Shown: positions 19,187 to 30,749, numbered from the stretch's first letter. The stretch: 64,000 bases of DNA from an uncultured Gammaproteobacteria bacterium (GCA_947258785.1 CAMYJT010000011.1:1-64000); one strand, 5' to 3'. Numbers and translations: made by a program. The notes: a model not told the origin generated them from the letters alone.

Positions 19187-19505
19187 GTATCAATCTCCGA
19201 CATGTGGTATTGACCGAAGCATAGCGGCGTCCGAGACGAGAACCCGGCGCCGCCGAGGACCCGCATGAGTTCGGTCTTGCTTCTCCCTACGCGGCGACCG
19301 CCGAAGGTGCTTTCGCGGGCGCGGTGGGGCTACGTTATTCTGAACTGAGAGTATAACGTCATTAGCCGGTCGCCCGCACCGGCGCGCCTGCCATTGGCTG
19401 TGGGCACCGTAGGGTTTAACGGTGGATTGGCGCGGTTGGAGACAAGTACGGATCTGTTTCATTACAATACCGGCCACACAGACTTGCTGGTATCTCGTCT
19501 TAGGC
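19187..19505. other. divergent intergenic region, propionyl-CoA operon / membrane synthase gene
   Basis: These 319 bases hold no convincing gene. They must contain the promoters of the mutase operon (minus) and of the fused MFS/spermidine-synthase-like gene (plus). The inverted repeat at 19332-19359 is the only clear structure in it. Confidence 0.6.
19332..19359. promoter_or_regulatory. inverted repeat ACGTTAT-N14-ATAACGT with overlapping minus-strand promoter candidate
   Basis: The two seven-base arms are perfect. Read on the minus strand, ATGACG and AATAAC are 17 bases apart and overlap the repeat, giving a weak sigma70-like promoter about 140 bases upstream of the mutase start. A regulator binding the arms could switch the propionyl-CoA operon; this is inference. 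Confidence 0.4.
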
Positions 19506-21044
19506 ATGCGTATTAATTTCTCCGGCGCCACCGGAACCCTTTTCTGGTACGGCGCAACGGTATTCCTGACCTCGGCGTTTTTGCTCGTCCTGGAGATCGC
19601 CGCCGGGCGGCTGCTGGCCCCGTACGTGGGGGTGTCCCTCTACACCTGGACATCGATCATCGGTGTCATTTTGGCCGGCCTGTCGCTGGGGAACTGGCTG
19701 GGGGGACACATGGCCGACCGCGGCGCAGGTGAGACATCGGTCGGAATGATTCTGTTGGGTGGCGCGGTGATGTGCTTCGCGATCCTGATGACCTTGATGC
19801 TGGTGGCGCGCACGATTCAGGGCAGCGGCCTGAGCCTGCTCAGCGCCAGCTTTGTCTACGTGTTCGCGTTGTTTTTTCTACCGGCCATACTGCTGGGCGT
19901 GACCACGCCGCTGCTCACGACCCTGGCGCTCAAACGGGACACGCGCACCGGGCATGTGGTCGGACGTATGCACGCGCTGGCCGCGTTCGGCAGTATTGCC
20001 GGCACCTTCGTCACCGGCTATTGGCTGGTACAGACCATCGGCACGAAAAACATCATCCTCGGCACGTCCCTGGCCTTGGCGTGTCTGGCGTTGCCGTACC
20101 TGCGTCATCTGCGCCGCAAGGCCGCCGTCGTCGCGGGCGGGTTGATCGTGTCGGGCGGGTTGGCCGCCGTTACCCACCAGGTGCAGGGATTTGTGAATCC
20201 TTGCGACGTCGAAAGCAGCTATTACTGTCTGAGGGTGGTGGACGAACTCGGTCCCGGGGGCAAGGTCACGGCGCGCTCGCTGGTACTCGACCACATGACG
20301 CACAGCACCAACGACAAGCACCAGCCGGATCGGCTGTGGATGTCCTACGCGCACGCGATGCACGAACTGACGCTCAGTCATTTCGAAGAGCCCACGGGAC
20401 TGCGGTATTTCTTCGCCGGGGGTGGGGCGTATACCTATCCCCGGGCATTGCGGTTCGGTGATCCCACCGCCCGGGTGACGGTCAGTGAGTTGGACCCGAC
20501 GGTGACCGACGTCGCGCAGAAGGATCTCTATCTGGATTCGACCGGCATGCGCATCCTGCACGGCGACGCGCGGGTCGCGTTGCAGTCACTGGGGCGTGAG
20601 CGGTTCGATGTTGTGGTCACCGACGTCTATCACGACGTCGCGATTCCCTATCACCTTGCGACCCTGGAGTATCATCGGCTGGTCAAATCCAGTCTCAGCG
20701 CGCACGGCCTGCACCTGATGAATGTCATCGATGCCTTCCCCGATCCACGCTTGGTCAAGGCGATTCAGAAGACCCTCGAGACGCAGTTCCGTTACGTGGA
20801 CGTGTGGCTGGAGCGGCCGCCGCAATATCCGTCGCGCTTGACCTACGTGATTTCGGCCTCCGACCATCGGCGCGTGCCGGACATCCTCCGATCGCAGACC
20901 GGGGAGCCAAGGGCCTGGTACGCCGTGACGGATGTCATGCGCAACACGGGCACGCCGATGAGCGATGTCCCCGTGCTGACAGACGACTACGCCCCGATCG
21001 AAAGCCTCATCACCACCCTGTTGGCGGACAAGGCCGGCCTGTAG
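19506..21044 (+). CDS. fused MFS-like transporter / spermidine-synthase-like protein
   Basis: The 512-residue protein starts at the ATG at 19506; the frame also runs 28 codons further upstream without a good start. Residues 1-230 contain about six or seven membrane segments (FLTSAFLLVLEIAAGRLLAP is the typical first one). Residues 240-510 form a Rossmann domain related to spermidine synthase: FFAGGGAYTYPRAL in place of GGGDG, SELDPTVTDVA with the acidic ribose-binding residue, HGDARVAL and VVVTDVYHDVAIPYHLATLEY. It may aminopropylate or methylate a substrate at the membrane, but the activity of this widespread fused family is unsettled. SpeD is encoded at 47.8 kb. Confidence 0.82.
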   Translation: MRINFSGATGTLFWYGATVFLTSAFLLVLEIAAGRLLAPYVGVSLYTWTSIIGVILAGLSLGNWLGGHMADRGAGETSVGMILLGGAVMCFAILMTLMLVARTIQGSGLSLLSASFVYVFALFFLPAILLGVTTPLLTTLALKRDTRTGHVVGRMHALAAFGSIAGTFVTGYWLVQTIGTKNIILGTSLALACLALPYLRHLRRKAAVVAGGLIVSGGLAAVTHQVQGFVNPCDVESSYYCLRVVDELGPGGKVTARSLVLDHMTHSTNDKHQPDRLWMSYAHAMHELTLSHFEEPTGLRYFFAGGGAYTYPRALRFGDPTARVTVSELDPTVTDVAQKDLYLDSTGMRILHGDARVALQSLGRERFDVVVTDVYHDVAIPYHLATLEYHRLVKSSLSAHGLHLMNVIDAFPDPRLVKAIQKTLETQFRYVDVWLERPPQYPSRLTYVISASDHRRVPDILRSQTGEPRAWYAVTDVMRNTGTPMSDVPVLTDDYAPIESLITTLLADKAGL

Positions 21045-21061
21045 GGCCAGTTGGTGTCCGG

Positions 21062-22006
21062 TCAGGAATCCACGAACACCACCGGCGGCAGCGGCGCGCG
21101 ATTGACCTCGAGCCGGAAGATATCCGGCCGCGCGTAGTGCCCGGTCACGTCGAGGGATCGGCGCGCCCGCGCCGCGGCCGAGACGTCGATGTCCGCGTAG
21201 AGGACATCTTTTTGCCGGTGCAGCGGTCCGGCAATCACCTCGCCGAAGGGTTTGACGACCACGGCGTCACCGTCGCACAACCACTCGTCATCGTCAGTAA
21301 ACAAGGTCTCCCGCCCGGGGAACGCCGCTGGTACGTCACCGCTTTGCATCGCGGTGGCCAGTCCGACCACCCAACAGCCGCCTTCTTTGGCCACGTGCCG
21401 CATGGTGGCGAGCCAACTCTCGCCGCAGTCCCAAGTGGGTGCGACATAGATGTCGATGTTCTGCGCATACAAGGCGTAGCGGGCCAACGGCATGTAGTTT
21501 TCCCAACAGAGGAGACAGCCGATGCGTCCCACCGGGGTATCCACCACGTTCAATCCGCTGGCGTCCCCGCGGCCCCAAACCATGCGCTCCGGGTTGGTCG
21601 GCAGCAGCTTGCGGTGCCGGTTGAGGACGCGGCCGTCTGGACCAATGATCACTACCGTATTGAACAGCGTGGTGCCGCTGTAGCGGCCGTCCAATTCGTG
21701 CAAACCGCAGACAACGGTTACGCCATATCTGGCGGCGGCCTCGCACAGGGGGTCCAGCCCGCCGGCGTCGATGTCCACGGAATTTTCGCGCAGCCGGGCA
21801 TGGAGCTTGCCCGACAGCGCCATGTCGGCACCGGGTCGCAGGCGCCAGACCCAGGTCGGATAACCCGGCAGGTATGCCTCCGGAAAGATGATCAATTGAC
21901 TGTGCCGGGCCGCTGCCGCCTCGACCGTCGCCACGGCCGCGGCCATCGTTGCCTGCAGATCAAGCAACATCGGAGGTTTTTGAGCAAGCGCGACGTGAAC
22001 GGTCAT
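21062..22006 (-). CDS. nitrilase (carbon-nitrogen hydrolase superfamily)
   Basis: The 314-residue enzyme probably hydrolyses a nitrile to acid and ammonia. The Glu-Lys-Cys triad is visible as FPEAYLPGYP, RHRKLLPTNPER and GCLLCWENYMPLARYALY. The CWEN-MPL form is that of true nitrilases rather than amidases. GAGGAGG lies six bases before the ATG. Seventeen bases separate its end from the convergent synthase-like gene. It follows the nqr operon on the same strand after a 68-base gap and may be its own unit. Confidence 0.9.
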   Translation of the reverse strand: MTVHVALAQKPPMLLDLQATMAAAVATVEAAAARHSQLIIFPEAYLPGYPTWVWRLRPGADMALSGKLHARLRENSVDIDAGGLDPLCEAAARYGVTVVCGLHELDGRYSGTTLFNTVVIIGPDGRVLNRHRKLLPTNPERMVWGRGDASGLNVVDTPVGRIGCLLCWENYMPLARYALYAQNIDIYVAPTWDCGESWLATMRHVAKEGGCWVVGLATAMQSGDVPAAFPGRETLFTDDDEWLCDGDAVVVKPFGEVIAGPLHRQKDVLYADIDVSAAARARRSLDVTGHYARPDIFRLEVNRAPLPPVVFVDS

Positions 22007-22074
22007 GTGAATCCTCCTCAGTCAAAATTGCTGCCGCCTAAGCGGGCTCGGCCGATGCCTGCGGGTCAACGATT

Positions 22075-22470
22075 TCAGCGCAGCACGGCGAGCGCCCTGA
22101 GCACATCACGGCGGCTGATCTGGCCGATCAATCGGTTGTCTTTGACCACTGGATAGCGGCGGTACGGCGCGTTCATAAACATTTCCGCCACATCGACGAT
22201 GCTTGCCTCGGCATCGATCGTCCGCACTTCGTGATTCATGTATTCGGACACTTTACCGCCCCATTCCCCATGGTAGGCGGCGTTGAGGGCCACCGCGATG
22301 CAGTCCTGTTCGGAGAGCATACCGATCAGGTCGCCATGATCGTCAATGACCGGTGCGCCCGAGATGCGGTTTTCCACTAATGCGTGAATGGCGTGCAGGA
22401 TTTCCATCTCCGCGGTGAAGGTGACCGGGTTGGCAGCCATGAACTCGCTGACGGTGATGTCTTTCAGCAT
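22075..22470 (-). CDS. CBS-domain pair protein
   Basis: The 131-residue protein has two CBS motifs (VSEFMAANPVTFTAEMEI followed by GAPVIDDHGDLIGMLSEQD, and VSEYMNHEVRTIDAEASI followed by RRYPVVKDNRLIGQISRRD). Together they form one Bateman module, which usually binds an adenine nucleotide. GGGAGG stands before the ATG. It lies 16 bases after nqrM on the same strand, so it may be cotranscribed with the nqr operon and sense energy charge; this link is inferred from position. Confidence 0.88.
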   Translation of the reverse strand: MLKDITVSEFMAANPVTFTAEMEILHAIHALVENRISGAPVIDDHGDLIGMLSEQDCIAVALNAAYHGEWGGKVSEYMNHEVRTIDAEASIVDVAEMFMNAPYRRYPVVKDNRLIGQISRRDVLRALAVLR

Positions 22471-22486
22471 GATGCCCTCCCCAGGA

Positions 22487-22681
22487 TTACGTGTGCGGTT
22501 CGTCCCGGCCGCCCTCAGGGCCGCCGCTGCATGCTCCGCACCCTGTGCAGCGCTGTGTCCCGTCTGTTGGTTTCACACCTCCACAGCTCCCGCGGATGGC
22601 GTGGCGGCCAAAGACGACGCCGATGGCCATGCCGAACATGGCGAAAAGCAGCGTCACGAAGCTGAGGACAAAAGTCGTCAT
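22487..22681 (-). CDS. nqrM: NqrM, Na+-NQR maturation protein
   Basis: The 64-residue protein has one membrane helix (FVLSFVTLLFAMFGMAIGVVF) followed by RGSCGG and, after a spacer, CTGCGAC. This is the pattern of NqrM, which delivers iron to the intramembrane Cys4 site of NqrD/NqrE. I use the ATG at 22681 in preference to the GTG two codons earlier. It is ten bases after apbE, the usual gammaproteobacterial order. Confidence 0.88.
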   Translation of the reverse strand: MTTFVLSFVTLLFAMFGMAIGVVFGRHAIRGSCGGVKPTDGTQRCTGCGACSGGPEGGRDEPHT

Positions 22682-22691
22682 CGTCACTTAC

Positions 22692-23738
22692 CTATTTTGA
22701 GACAAATCGGTCGAACTGGGGCGTGGCCTGCTCGGCGTAGCCGTCAGCGGTTCTCATAATGAAGTATGCGCCCAGTCGTTGGTGTTCCGCCAGCGCCGGC
22801 CCGGCTTCCGGTCCGAGTACCAGTAATGCGGTGGCTAAGGCGTCCGCCACCATGGCCGTGTCGCTCAGCACAGTGACCGAGGCCAGGTTATGGGAGACGG
22901 GAAGCCCGTCGATGGGATTGATGGTATGGGAGTAGCGCAGGCCGTCGCGTTCGAAGTAATTCCGGTAGTCACCGGACGTTGCCATCGCTTGATCGTGGAG
23001 CTGCAACAGCCGTTGTACACGGCGATTTCCCGGGCGGGGCGACTCGACGGCAATCGACCACGCTGCACCCCGGTCATTACGCCCCCGCACCCGCAAATCA
23101 CCGCCGATTTCGACCATGTAGTCGGCCACAGCGACAGACTCCAGATATTCGCAGATCCGGTCAACGGCAAAACCCTTGGCGATGGCGGACAGATCGATAT
23201 TCAGGTCCTTGTCGAGTTTTCGTATCGCCGGCGGCGACCGTCTAGTTAAAACCATTGCGTAACCCACCCGGGCCAAGGCCTCCTGCAATTCTTGGTGGGT
23301 GGGGACGCGGTGTCCGGACTGTGCCGGGCCAAAGCCCCAAAGGTCGACCAGGGGAGCAACGGTGATGTCGAACGCACCCCCGGTGAGCCGGCTGATGCGG
23401 CCGGCGGCGTCGATGACGGTGAGCAGATCTGTCGATGCGCCGATCCACTCGGTGGTCGCGTTACGATTCAGCCGTGACAGTTCGGAGTCGCTTCGATAGG
23501 TGGACATCTGTTGATTAACACGCGCGAGAATCGCATCGACGTTGGTTCGCAATTGTGCGGTGCTCAGCTCCTGTTGGCGATTGACGAGCTTGATGTTGTA
23601 GTGGGTCCCCATCGTCGTTCCGGCGATATGGGTCAGCCGGACCGGTGGATCCGCCCCGCAGGCCGTTAGCAGGCCGACTGCCAGGACGGCGCGCAGCGTG
23701 TGCAGTCCCTCACTCGCGCCCGGTCTCACAGATTGCAT
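22692..23738 (-). CDS. apbE: ApbE, FAD:protein FMN transferase (lipoprotein)
   Basis: ApbE attaches FMN to the SGAT threonines of NqrB and NqrC. Family motifs are GTTMGTHYNIKL, AFDITVAPLVDLWGF, DLSAIAKGFAVDRI, VEIGGDLRVRG and YSHTINPIDGLPV. The lipobox LLTAC places it on the periplasmic face of a membrane. The start at 23738 gives a lipoprotein signal of normal length (Cys27). Starts at 23777 and 23822 remain possible, and none has a good ribosome site. It lies between nqrF and nqrM. Confidence 0.9.
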   Translation of the reverse strand: MQSVRPGASEGLHTLRAVLAVGLLTACGADPPVRLTHIAGTTMGTHYNIKLVNRQQELSTAQLRTNVDAILARVNQQMSTYRSDSELSRLNRNATTEWIGASTDLLTVIDAAGRISRLTGGAFDITVAPLVDLWGFGPAQSGHRVPTHQELQEALARVGYAMVLTRRSPPAIRKLDKDLNIDLSAIAKGFAVDRICEYLESVAVADYMVEIGGDLRVRGRNDRGAAWSIAVESPRPGNRRVQRLLQLHDQAMATSGDYRNYFERDGLRYSHTINPIDGLPVSHNLASVTVLSDTAMVADALATALLVLGPEAGPALAEHQRLGAYFIMRTADGYAEQATPQFDRFVSK

Positions 23739-23848
23739 CGAGGCGGCGAAATAAGCCGCGATCAACTTGATTGACATAAGCAAATCGATCTGTGGTGGAT
23801 GTGACGCTGGGTATCGGCGCAATCGCTCATTCCGCCCCCGTGCGCCAG

Positions 23849-25069
23849 CTAGCCGCCGAAGTCGTCGAGGAGAATGTTGTCACGCTCGACCCCAAGGTCC
23901 AGCAGCATCTTGATTACCGCCGCATTCATTATTGGTGGGCCGCACAGATAGAACTCGCAGTCCTCGGGGGCTGGGTGTTCGCTGAGGTAGTGGTCGTGCA
24001 GCGCTTGATGAATAAATCCGGTGTAGCCGGTCCACTGGTCGTCCGGCTGGGGATCGGAAAGTGCGGTAAACCATTGGAAGTTGGCGTATCTGTCCTGCAA
24101 GGCATCGAAATCCTCGACGTAGAACATCTCGCGGCGGCTCCGCGCCCCGTACCAGAAGCTCATCTTTCGCGGCGTGTGGAGGCGCTCCAGCTGGTCGAAG
24201 ATGTGTGATCGCATCGGTGCCATTCCGGCGCCGCCGCCGACGAACACCATTTCATTGTCAGTGTCGCGGGCATAAAACTCCCCGAACGGACCGGACACCG
24301 TCACTTCGTCGCCCGGCCGGAGATTGAAGAGGTAGGACGACATGGCGCCGGGCGGGGCGTTGGGCAGTCCCGGTGGAGGGGTAGCGATGCGCACGTTCAA
24401 CATGATGATGGCCTTCTCTTCGGGATAGTTGGCCATCGAATAGGCGCGTGTTACCGGCTGTTTGACCACTGACTCGTAACGCCATAGATCGTAGCGGTTC
24501 CATTCGTCTTGAAACTCCGGCTCGATCTGAAACTCGGTAAAGCGGGCGCGATAGGGCGGGCAGTCGATCTGGACGTAGCCGCCGGCCCGGAATTCGATGG
24601 ACTCCCCTTCCGGCAGCGACAAAACGAGTTCCTTGATGAAGGTAGCGACGTTGCGGTTGGACTTGACTTTGCACACCCACTGCTTGACCCCGAACACTTC
24701 CTCGGAGACCTGGATCTGCATGTCCTGCTTGACGGTTACCTGACACGAGAGCCGCTCGCCCGCGGCGGCTTCCCGTTTGTTGATGAGCGAGGTCTCGGTC
24801 GGTAGGATGGCGCCGCCGCCGGCGAAGATCTTCACCCGGCACTGCCCGCAGGTGCCGCCACCGCCGCAGGCCGACGGCACCAGGAGCCGGGCATCGGCCA
24901 GGGCCCCGAGCAGTTTAGATCCCACCGGTGCTTCAACGATCCGTTCGCCGTTGACGGTGATCTTGACGTTGCCGCTGGCCACCAGCCTCGACTTGGCGAG
25001 CAGAATCACCCACACCAGTGCGAACACGATGGCGGTGAACAAGGACACGCCCAGACTCACCTCTAACAT
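23849..25069 (-). CDS. nqrF: NqrF, NADH-oxidising subunit of Na+-NQR
   Basis: The N-terminal membrane helix ([20 protein letters not shown]) anchors a ferredoxin-like [2Fe-2S] domain with [10 protein letters not shown] and a later LSC. A ferredoxin-reductase module follows with the FAD motif [18 protein letters not shown], the NADH motif [14 protein letters not shown] and a C-terminal [10 protein letters not shown]. It takes electrons from NADH and passes them into the complex. The length (406) is normal. It lies 31 bases after nqrE. Confidence 0.97.
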   Translation of the reverse strand: MLEVSLGVSLFTAIVFALVWVILLAKSRLVASGNVKITVNGERIVEAPVGSKLLGALADARLLVPSACGGGGTCGQCRVKIFAGGGAILPTETSLINKREAAAGERLSCQVTVKQDMQIQVSEEVFGVKQWVCKVKSNRNVATFIKELVLSLPEGESIEFRAGGYVQIDCPPYRARFTEFQIEPEFQDEWNRYDLWRYESVVKQPVTRAYSMANYPEEKAIIMLNVRIATPPPGLPNAPPGAMSSYLFNLRPGDEVTVSGPFGEFYARDTDNEMVFVGGGAGMAPMRSHIFDQLERLHTPRKMSFWYGARSRREMFYVEDFDALQDRYANFQWFTALSDPQPDDQWTGYTGFIHQALHDHYLSEHPAPEDCEFYLCGPPIMNAAVIKMLLDLGVERDNILLDDFGG

Positions 25070-25100
25070 GGCCCCCGCCTCGCTCTTGCGCCGATGGTCA

Positions 25101-25709
25101 TCACAGTTGAATGCCGGAAAACGCCATGAAACCCAGCGACATCAGGCCGACGGTGATAAACGTGATGCCCAGTCCCTGCAGTCCGTCCGGAACGTCGCTG
25201 TATTTGAGTTTTTCGCGTAAGCCGGCGAGGGCGACAATCGCCAGGGCCCAGCCGACGCCGCTGCCCAGCCCGTAGACCACGCTCTCGCCAAAGTCGTAGT
25301 GCCGTTCGACCATGAACAAGGTGCCGCCCAGGATTGCGCAGTTAACGGTGATCAAGGGCAGAAAGATGCCCAGCGCGTTGTACAGGGCTGGAAAGTAGCG
25401 GTCCAGGGTCATCTCCAGGATCTGCACCATGGCGGCGATTACACCGATGTAGCTGATCAGTCCGAGGAAGCTCAGATCGACGTCGGCCAGTCCCATCCAC
25501 GTCAGCGCTCCGGCGCTGAGCAGATAGTGAAAGATCAGGTTGTTCAGAGGCACGGTGATCACCTGTACCACCACCACGGCCACACCGAGCCCGATGGCCG
25601 TCTCGATCTTTTTTGAAATGGCGAGGAACGTGCACATGCCCAGGAAAAACGCCAGGGCGAGATTTTCGACGAAGACCGCCCGCACAAACAGGCTCAAAGA
25701 CGCCTCCAT
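25101..25709 (-). CDS. nqrE: NqrE, membrane subunit of Na+-NQR
   Basis: The 202-residue protein with about six membrane helices keeps the two cysteines ([10 protein letters not shown] and TVNCAILGG) that, with those of NqrD, hold an iron site in the membrane. Its ATG overlaps the stop of nqrD by one base, consistent with translational coupling. Confidence 0.97.
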   Translation of the reverse strand: MEASLSLFVRAVFVENLALAFFLGMCTFLAISKKIETAIGLGVAVVVVQVITVPLNNLIFHYLLSAGALTWMGLADVDLSFLGLISYIGVIAAMVQILEMTLDRYFPALYNALGIFLPLITVNCAILGGTLFMVERHYDFGESVVYGLGSGVGWALAIVALAGLREKLKYSDVPDGLQGLGITFITVGLMSLGFMAFSGIQL

Positions 25710-26371
25710 CAGAGGACCTCCGTTCTATGTACCTGATGAATCTGATATTCAGGCTTTTCGATCTGCTCGGTCTTCCATGTCCGCAGCGCCCAGATCAGCA
25801 GGCCGATGATAAAAAACGCACTGGGCGGCAGCAGCATGATCCCCACCGGATGAAACCAGCCGCCCTCGGTGACCAACGGCAGGAGCTGGTAGCCCAGCAG
25901 GCTGCCGGCGCCCAGCAGCTCCCGCAGGGCGCCGACGATGACGAGGATCAGGCTGTAGCCGATCGCGTTGCCGAGGCCGTCGAGCATGCTTAAGCGCACC
26001 GGGTTGCTCATTGCAAACGCCTCGGCCCGGCCGAGGACGATGCAGTTGGTGATGATCAGTCCGACGAACACCGATAATTGCTTGCTGATCTGATAGGCGT
26101 AGGCCTTCAGAAATTGATCCACGACGATCACCAGGGAGGCGACGATTGTCATTTGCACGATGATGCGGATGTTGGTTGGGATGTGATTCCGGATCAGGCT
26201 GATGGCCCCACTGGACAGCACCAGCACAACGGTCAAGGCGAGACACATGACCAATGAAGCGGCGAGTGTCGTGGTCACCGCCAGCGCCGAACAGATACCC
26301 AGGATCTGCAAGGTGATCGGATTGTTGTTGAACAGTGGATCAAGGAGGGCCTTTCTCGTCGCGCCGGTCAT
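25709..26371 (-). CDS. nqrD: NqrD, membrane subunit of Na+-NQR
   Basis: This is the pseudo-symmetric partner of NqrE, 220 residues and about six helices. Conserved cysteines are seen in [11 protein letters not shown] and [13 protein letters not shown]. It overlaps nqrC by four bases (ATGA) and nqrE by one base. Confidence 0.97.
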   Translation of the reverse strand: MTGATRKALLDPLFNNNPITLQILGICSALAVTTTLAASLVMCLALTVVLVLSSGAISLIRNHIPTNIRIIVQMTIVASLVIVVDQFLKAYAYQISKQLSVFVGLIITNCIVLGRAEAFAMSNPVRLSMLDGLGNAIGYSLILVIVGALRELLGAGSLLGYQLLPLVTEGGWFHPVGIMLLPPSAFFIIGLLIWALRTWKTEQIEKPEYQIHQVHRTEVL

Positions 26372-27219
26372 GCCTTTTCGCCTGTCGATCTGAGTTTATT
26401 GAGTAATGGACCGAAGCCGTCGTCGCCGAGCCAGAACCGCAGCATGTTGCTGACCCCCCGGCTGGTCAATGTTGCACCGCTCAAACCGTCCACCTGGTGC
26501 CTCGCCGACGGACTGTCGTCGGCAACGGCGCCCTTGATCACCTCGATGCGCAGGGCCCCGTTCTCGTCGTAGACCGCCTTGCCCCGCCACTGGGCCCGCC
26601 ATTTCGGATTATCGACCTCACCGCCCAGACCCGGGGTTTCCCCATGTTCGTAAACGCTGAAACCGAACACCGTCGTGGCGTCCGCCTCGAGGGCGAGGAA
26701 GCCGTACAGTGTGGAGTACAGGCCCAGGCCACGCACCGGCAGGATCAGGTGCTGCAGGCGGTCATCCCGTCTCACCAGGTATACGGTGGCGTAGCGCTCC
26801 CGCCGGCCGATGTTCGCGAAATCGCGGTCCGGTCGCACCTCGGTGCTTTGCGCCGGATCGCGGGCCGCGCGCAGCGGGTCGTATGCGGCCGGGTCGATAA
26901 CGCCGTCATCGACGAATTCACCGCTGGCGAGCTCGACCATCTTGGGCTCCACTTGCCCGAACAGCAGGTTCACGTCCTGACCCGCTTGGTATAAGCCGGC
27001 CACCTCGAGAATGTTCCGTTTGCGGTCGAGGGACCGATTGTCGTCCTGTAGGGGCTTGAGTAACACGGCGGCGGCGGATACGACCACGGAGCAGACCAGG
27101 CACACGGCCAACGCCACCAGCATGGTTTTAAGCGTGCTGTTGTTGGGCAGGGCGAGGACCGCCCGCCACCGGCCGAGCAGCCGGTTCCGCCATGTGGACA
27201 CCGCCGGCGGTTTACGCAC
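26368..27219 (-). CDS. nqrC: NqrC, covalent-FMN subunit of Na+-NQR
   Basis: The protein has one N-terminal membrane helix (about 33-55) and a periplasmic domain with the flavinylation motif [10 protein letters not shown] near residue 245, whose Thr receives FMN from ApbE. A GTG start overlaps the end of nqrB by eight bases. The length of 283 is slightly longer than usual because of an extended N-terminus ([20 protein letters not shown]). Confidence 0.95.
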   Translation of the reverse strand: MRKPPAVSTWRNRLLGRWRAVLALPNNSTLKTMLVALAVCLVCSVVVSAAAVLLKPLQDDNRSLDRKRNILEVAGLYQAGQDVNLLFGQVEPKMVELASGEFVDDGVIDPAAYDPLRAARDPAQSTEVRPDRDFANIGRRERYATVYLVRRDDRLQHLILPVRGLGLYSTLYGFLALEADATTVFGFSVYEHGETPGLGGEVDNPKWRAQWRGKAVYDENGALRIEVIKGAVADDSPSARHQVDGLSGATLTSRGVSNMLRFWLGDDGFGPLLNKLRSTGEKA

Positions 27220-28422
27220 TGCGCCGCCGCCGTCTGCGGATGTTCGCCCGCTCGACGAAATAGTCGATCAGCGGTGCGAAGATGTTGGCGAACAGGATGG
27301 CGAGCATGATGCCTTCCGGGTAAGCGGGATTGACGACTCGAATGGCGATGGTCATGAAGCCGATTAGGATACCGAAGATCCACTTGCCGGTGTCGGTCAT
27401 TGCGGCGGACACTGGGTCGGTGGCCATGAACACGGTGCCGAACGCGAAGCCGCCGAGCACGATATGCCAGTGCCAGGGGAGCTCGAACATCGGGTTGGTG
27501 GCGCTGCCGATCAGGTTGAACAGCCACGTGGTGACGATCATACCGGCGACCACACCGGCCATGATGCGCCAGGACGCCACCTTGGTGTAGAGCAGGAACA
27601 CCGCCCCCAACAGGCAGGCCAGGGTTGAGGTCTCTCCTAGGGATCCCTGTATTTCACCGAAAAACGACTGCCACCATGTCACTCCCGCAGCGGTGATCGC
27701 CTCCACGCCGCCGACCGCGGCCAGCGCCAACGGAGTGGCGCCGCTGAAGCCGTCCACCGCCGTCCACACCCCGTCGCCGGACATCTGGGCCGGGAACGCG
27801 AAAAAGATGAACGCCCGGCCGGCCAGCGCAGGGTTGAGAAAATTCTTACCGGTGCCGCCGAAGACTTCCTTGGCGATCACCACGCCGAAAGATATGCCCA
27901 ACGCCACCTGCCACAAGGGAATGGCCGGCGGCACAATCAACGCGAACAACATGGAAGTGACGAAGAAGCCCTCGTTGATTTCATGATTGCGCACTGCGGC
28001 GAACAGCACCTCCCAGAATCCCCCCACCGCGAGAGTGACCAAATACACCGGCAGGAAGTAGAGCAGGCCGTGCCACGCGCAGGCCCAGACACTGGCCGGG
28101 TCGTAGCCGACCCCCAGGCCGTCCAGGACCGCGCCGCGCCAGCCGGGCGCCGAGTCGACGGCGAGACCCGCCATCGCCGAGTTGGCCTGATACCCGGTGT
28201 TCCACAACGCCATCAGGATCGCCGGGACGGCAGCGATCACCACATAGCCCATTACCCGTTTCACGTCGATACCGTCGCGCACGTGCGGCGCTTGACGGGT
28301 CACGTCAGCGGGTGTGTAGAAGAAAGTGTCCACCGCCTCGAACAGGGCGTTGAACTTCTCGTACGGGCCGCCTTTGGTGAACAGAGGCTGCGCGCGGTCG
28401 AGCAGTCTGCGCAGGCGGGACA

Positions 28423-28423
<1 letters not shown>
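27212..28423 (-). CDS. nqrB: NqrB, membrane subunit of Na+-NQR
   Basis: The 403-residue subunit begins [15 protein letters not shown] at 28423, where it overlaps the nqrA stop by one base; the longer open frame upstream lies inside nqrA and is not coding. It has about ten membrane segments, and the FMN-binding threonine sits in [11 protein letters not shown]. It forms part of the Na+ and quinone path. Confidence 0.96.
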
Positions 28424-29775
<1,352 letters not shown>

Positions 29776-29895
29776 TTACATCCCAAGCACATCCAACCGC
29801 GTGCCACCGATCGCGGCAGACGCCACCCACCGCCATTGTGCCCACCTGCACGATCGACGAGCGCGCATTGTCTGCTTCAAGGTCGGCGGCTTCAA

Positions 29896-29945
29896 GCGTG
29901 ATATCCAATTTATCTCAAAAAATTTAATATAGCAGTACACTAGGG
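29896..29945. promoter_or_regulatory. AT-rich divergent promoter region, nqrA / pcm
   Basis: About 50 bases of unusually AT-rich sequence in a GC-rich chromosome lie between the divergent nqrA and isoaspartyl methyltransferase genes. On the minus strand TATATT could serve as a -10 element and TAATAT on the plus strand likewise, but the -35 matches are poor, so only the region is proposed. Confidence 0.35.
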
Positions 29946-29978
29946 CACAGACCATACGGCCGGAACGGTGTTACAGCG

Positions 29979-30749
29979 ATGACGGCGGGACCATCTTCCA
30001 GTGCTTCAAAACGAGCACCTCTGACAGTGATCGGGCTGTGTACGCTCATCCTGACAGCCGTCGTTCATGCCGCCAGCGTCGATACGCAGCGCCATCGGCT
30101 CGCCCGCGACGGTATGCTCAGTGCCATCCGCGCCGACTATCAGGATACCGCGAACTACATCGGTCAGGATCGAGCGGACCCGGACGTCCTGCTGGCGATG
30201 GGCAAGGTGCCCCGACACGAGTTCGTGCCGCGCGGCGCACGCCGCCACGCTTATGCAAACCGGCCGCTGCCGATCGGCCACGGACAGACCATCTCGCAGC
30301 CTTATATTGTCGCCCTGATGACGGATTTACTGGATGTCGAGGCCGGCGATCGAATCCTCGAGGTCGGCACGGGTTCTGGATATCAAGCGGCGGTGCTCGC
30401 CGCACTGGTGTCACAGGTGTACTCGATTGAGATCATCGAGCCGCTCGCCGAGCAGGCACGACAACGGCTGCAGAGGCTCGGTTACTCGAATATCACTGTG
30501 CGCGCCGGGGATGGCTATTTCGGATGGCGGCAACACGCGCCGTTCGATGCCATTGTAGTGACCGCGGCGGCGAGTCATGTTCCGCCTCCATTGATCGAGC
30601 AGCTCAAACCCGGGGGCCGGATGATCATCCCGGTTGGGACCCGCTTCATGGTGCAGGAGCTGCTGATGGTGGTCAAAGACGACGCCGGATCTGTCACCAC
30701 GCGGCAGATTCTGCCGGTACGTTTCGTGCCACTGACGGGAGGCCATTGA
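29979..30749 (+). CDS. pcm: exported protein-L-isoaspartate O-methyltransferase
   Basis: The Pcm enzyme methylates L-isoaspartyl residues of damaged proteins using S-adenosylmethionine. Motifs are GHGQTISQPYIVALMTDLL (substrate loop), ILEVGTGSGYQAAVLA (SAM) and DAIVVTAAA. Unlike the cytosolic E. coli enzyme (208 residues), this 256-residue form has an N-terminal hydrophobic segment TVIGLCTLILTAVVHA ending in VHA/AS, a likely signal peptide or anchor. Periplasmic location would raise the question of SAM supply. The next gene starts 46 bases later. Confidence 0.9.
   Translation: MTAGPSSSASKRAPLTVIGLCTLILTAVVHAASVDTQRHRLARDGMLSAIRADYQDTANYIGQDRADPDVLLAMGKVPRHEFVPRGARRHAYANRPLPIGHGQTISQPYIVALMTDLLDVEAGDRILEVGTGSGYQAAVLAALVSQVYSIEIIEPLAEQARQRLQRLGYSNITVRAGDGYFGWRQHAPFDAIVVTAAASHVPPPLIEQLKPGGRMIIPVGTRFMVQELLMVVKDDAGSVTTRQILPVRFVPLTGGH

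Noticed and set aside
20804..22156. Plus-strand 450-codon frame across the nitrilase gene
   Set aside because: Antisense to nitrilase with low-complexity Arg/His/Gly composition.
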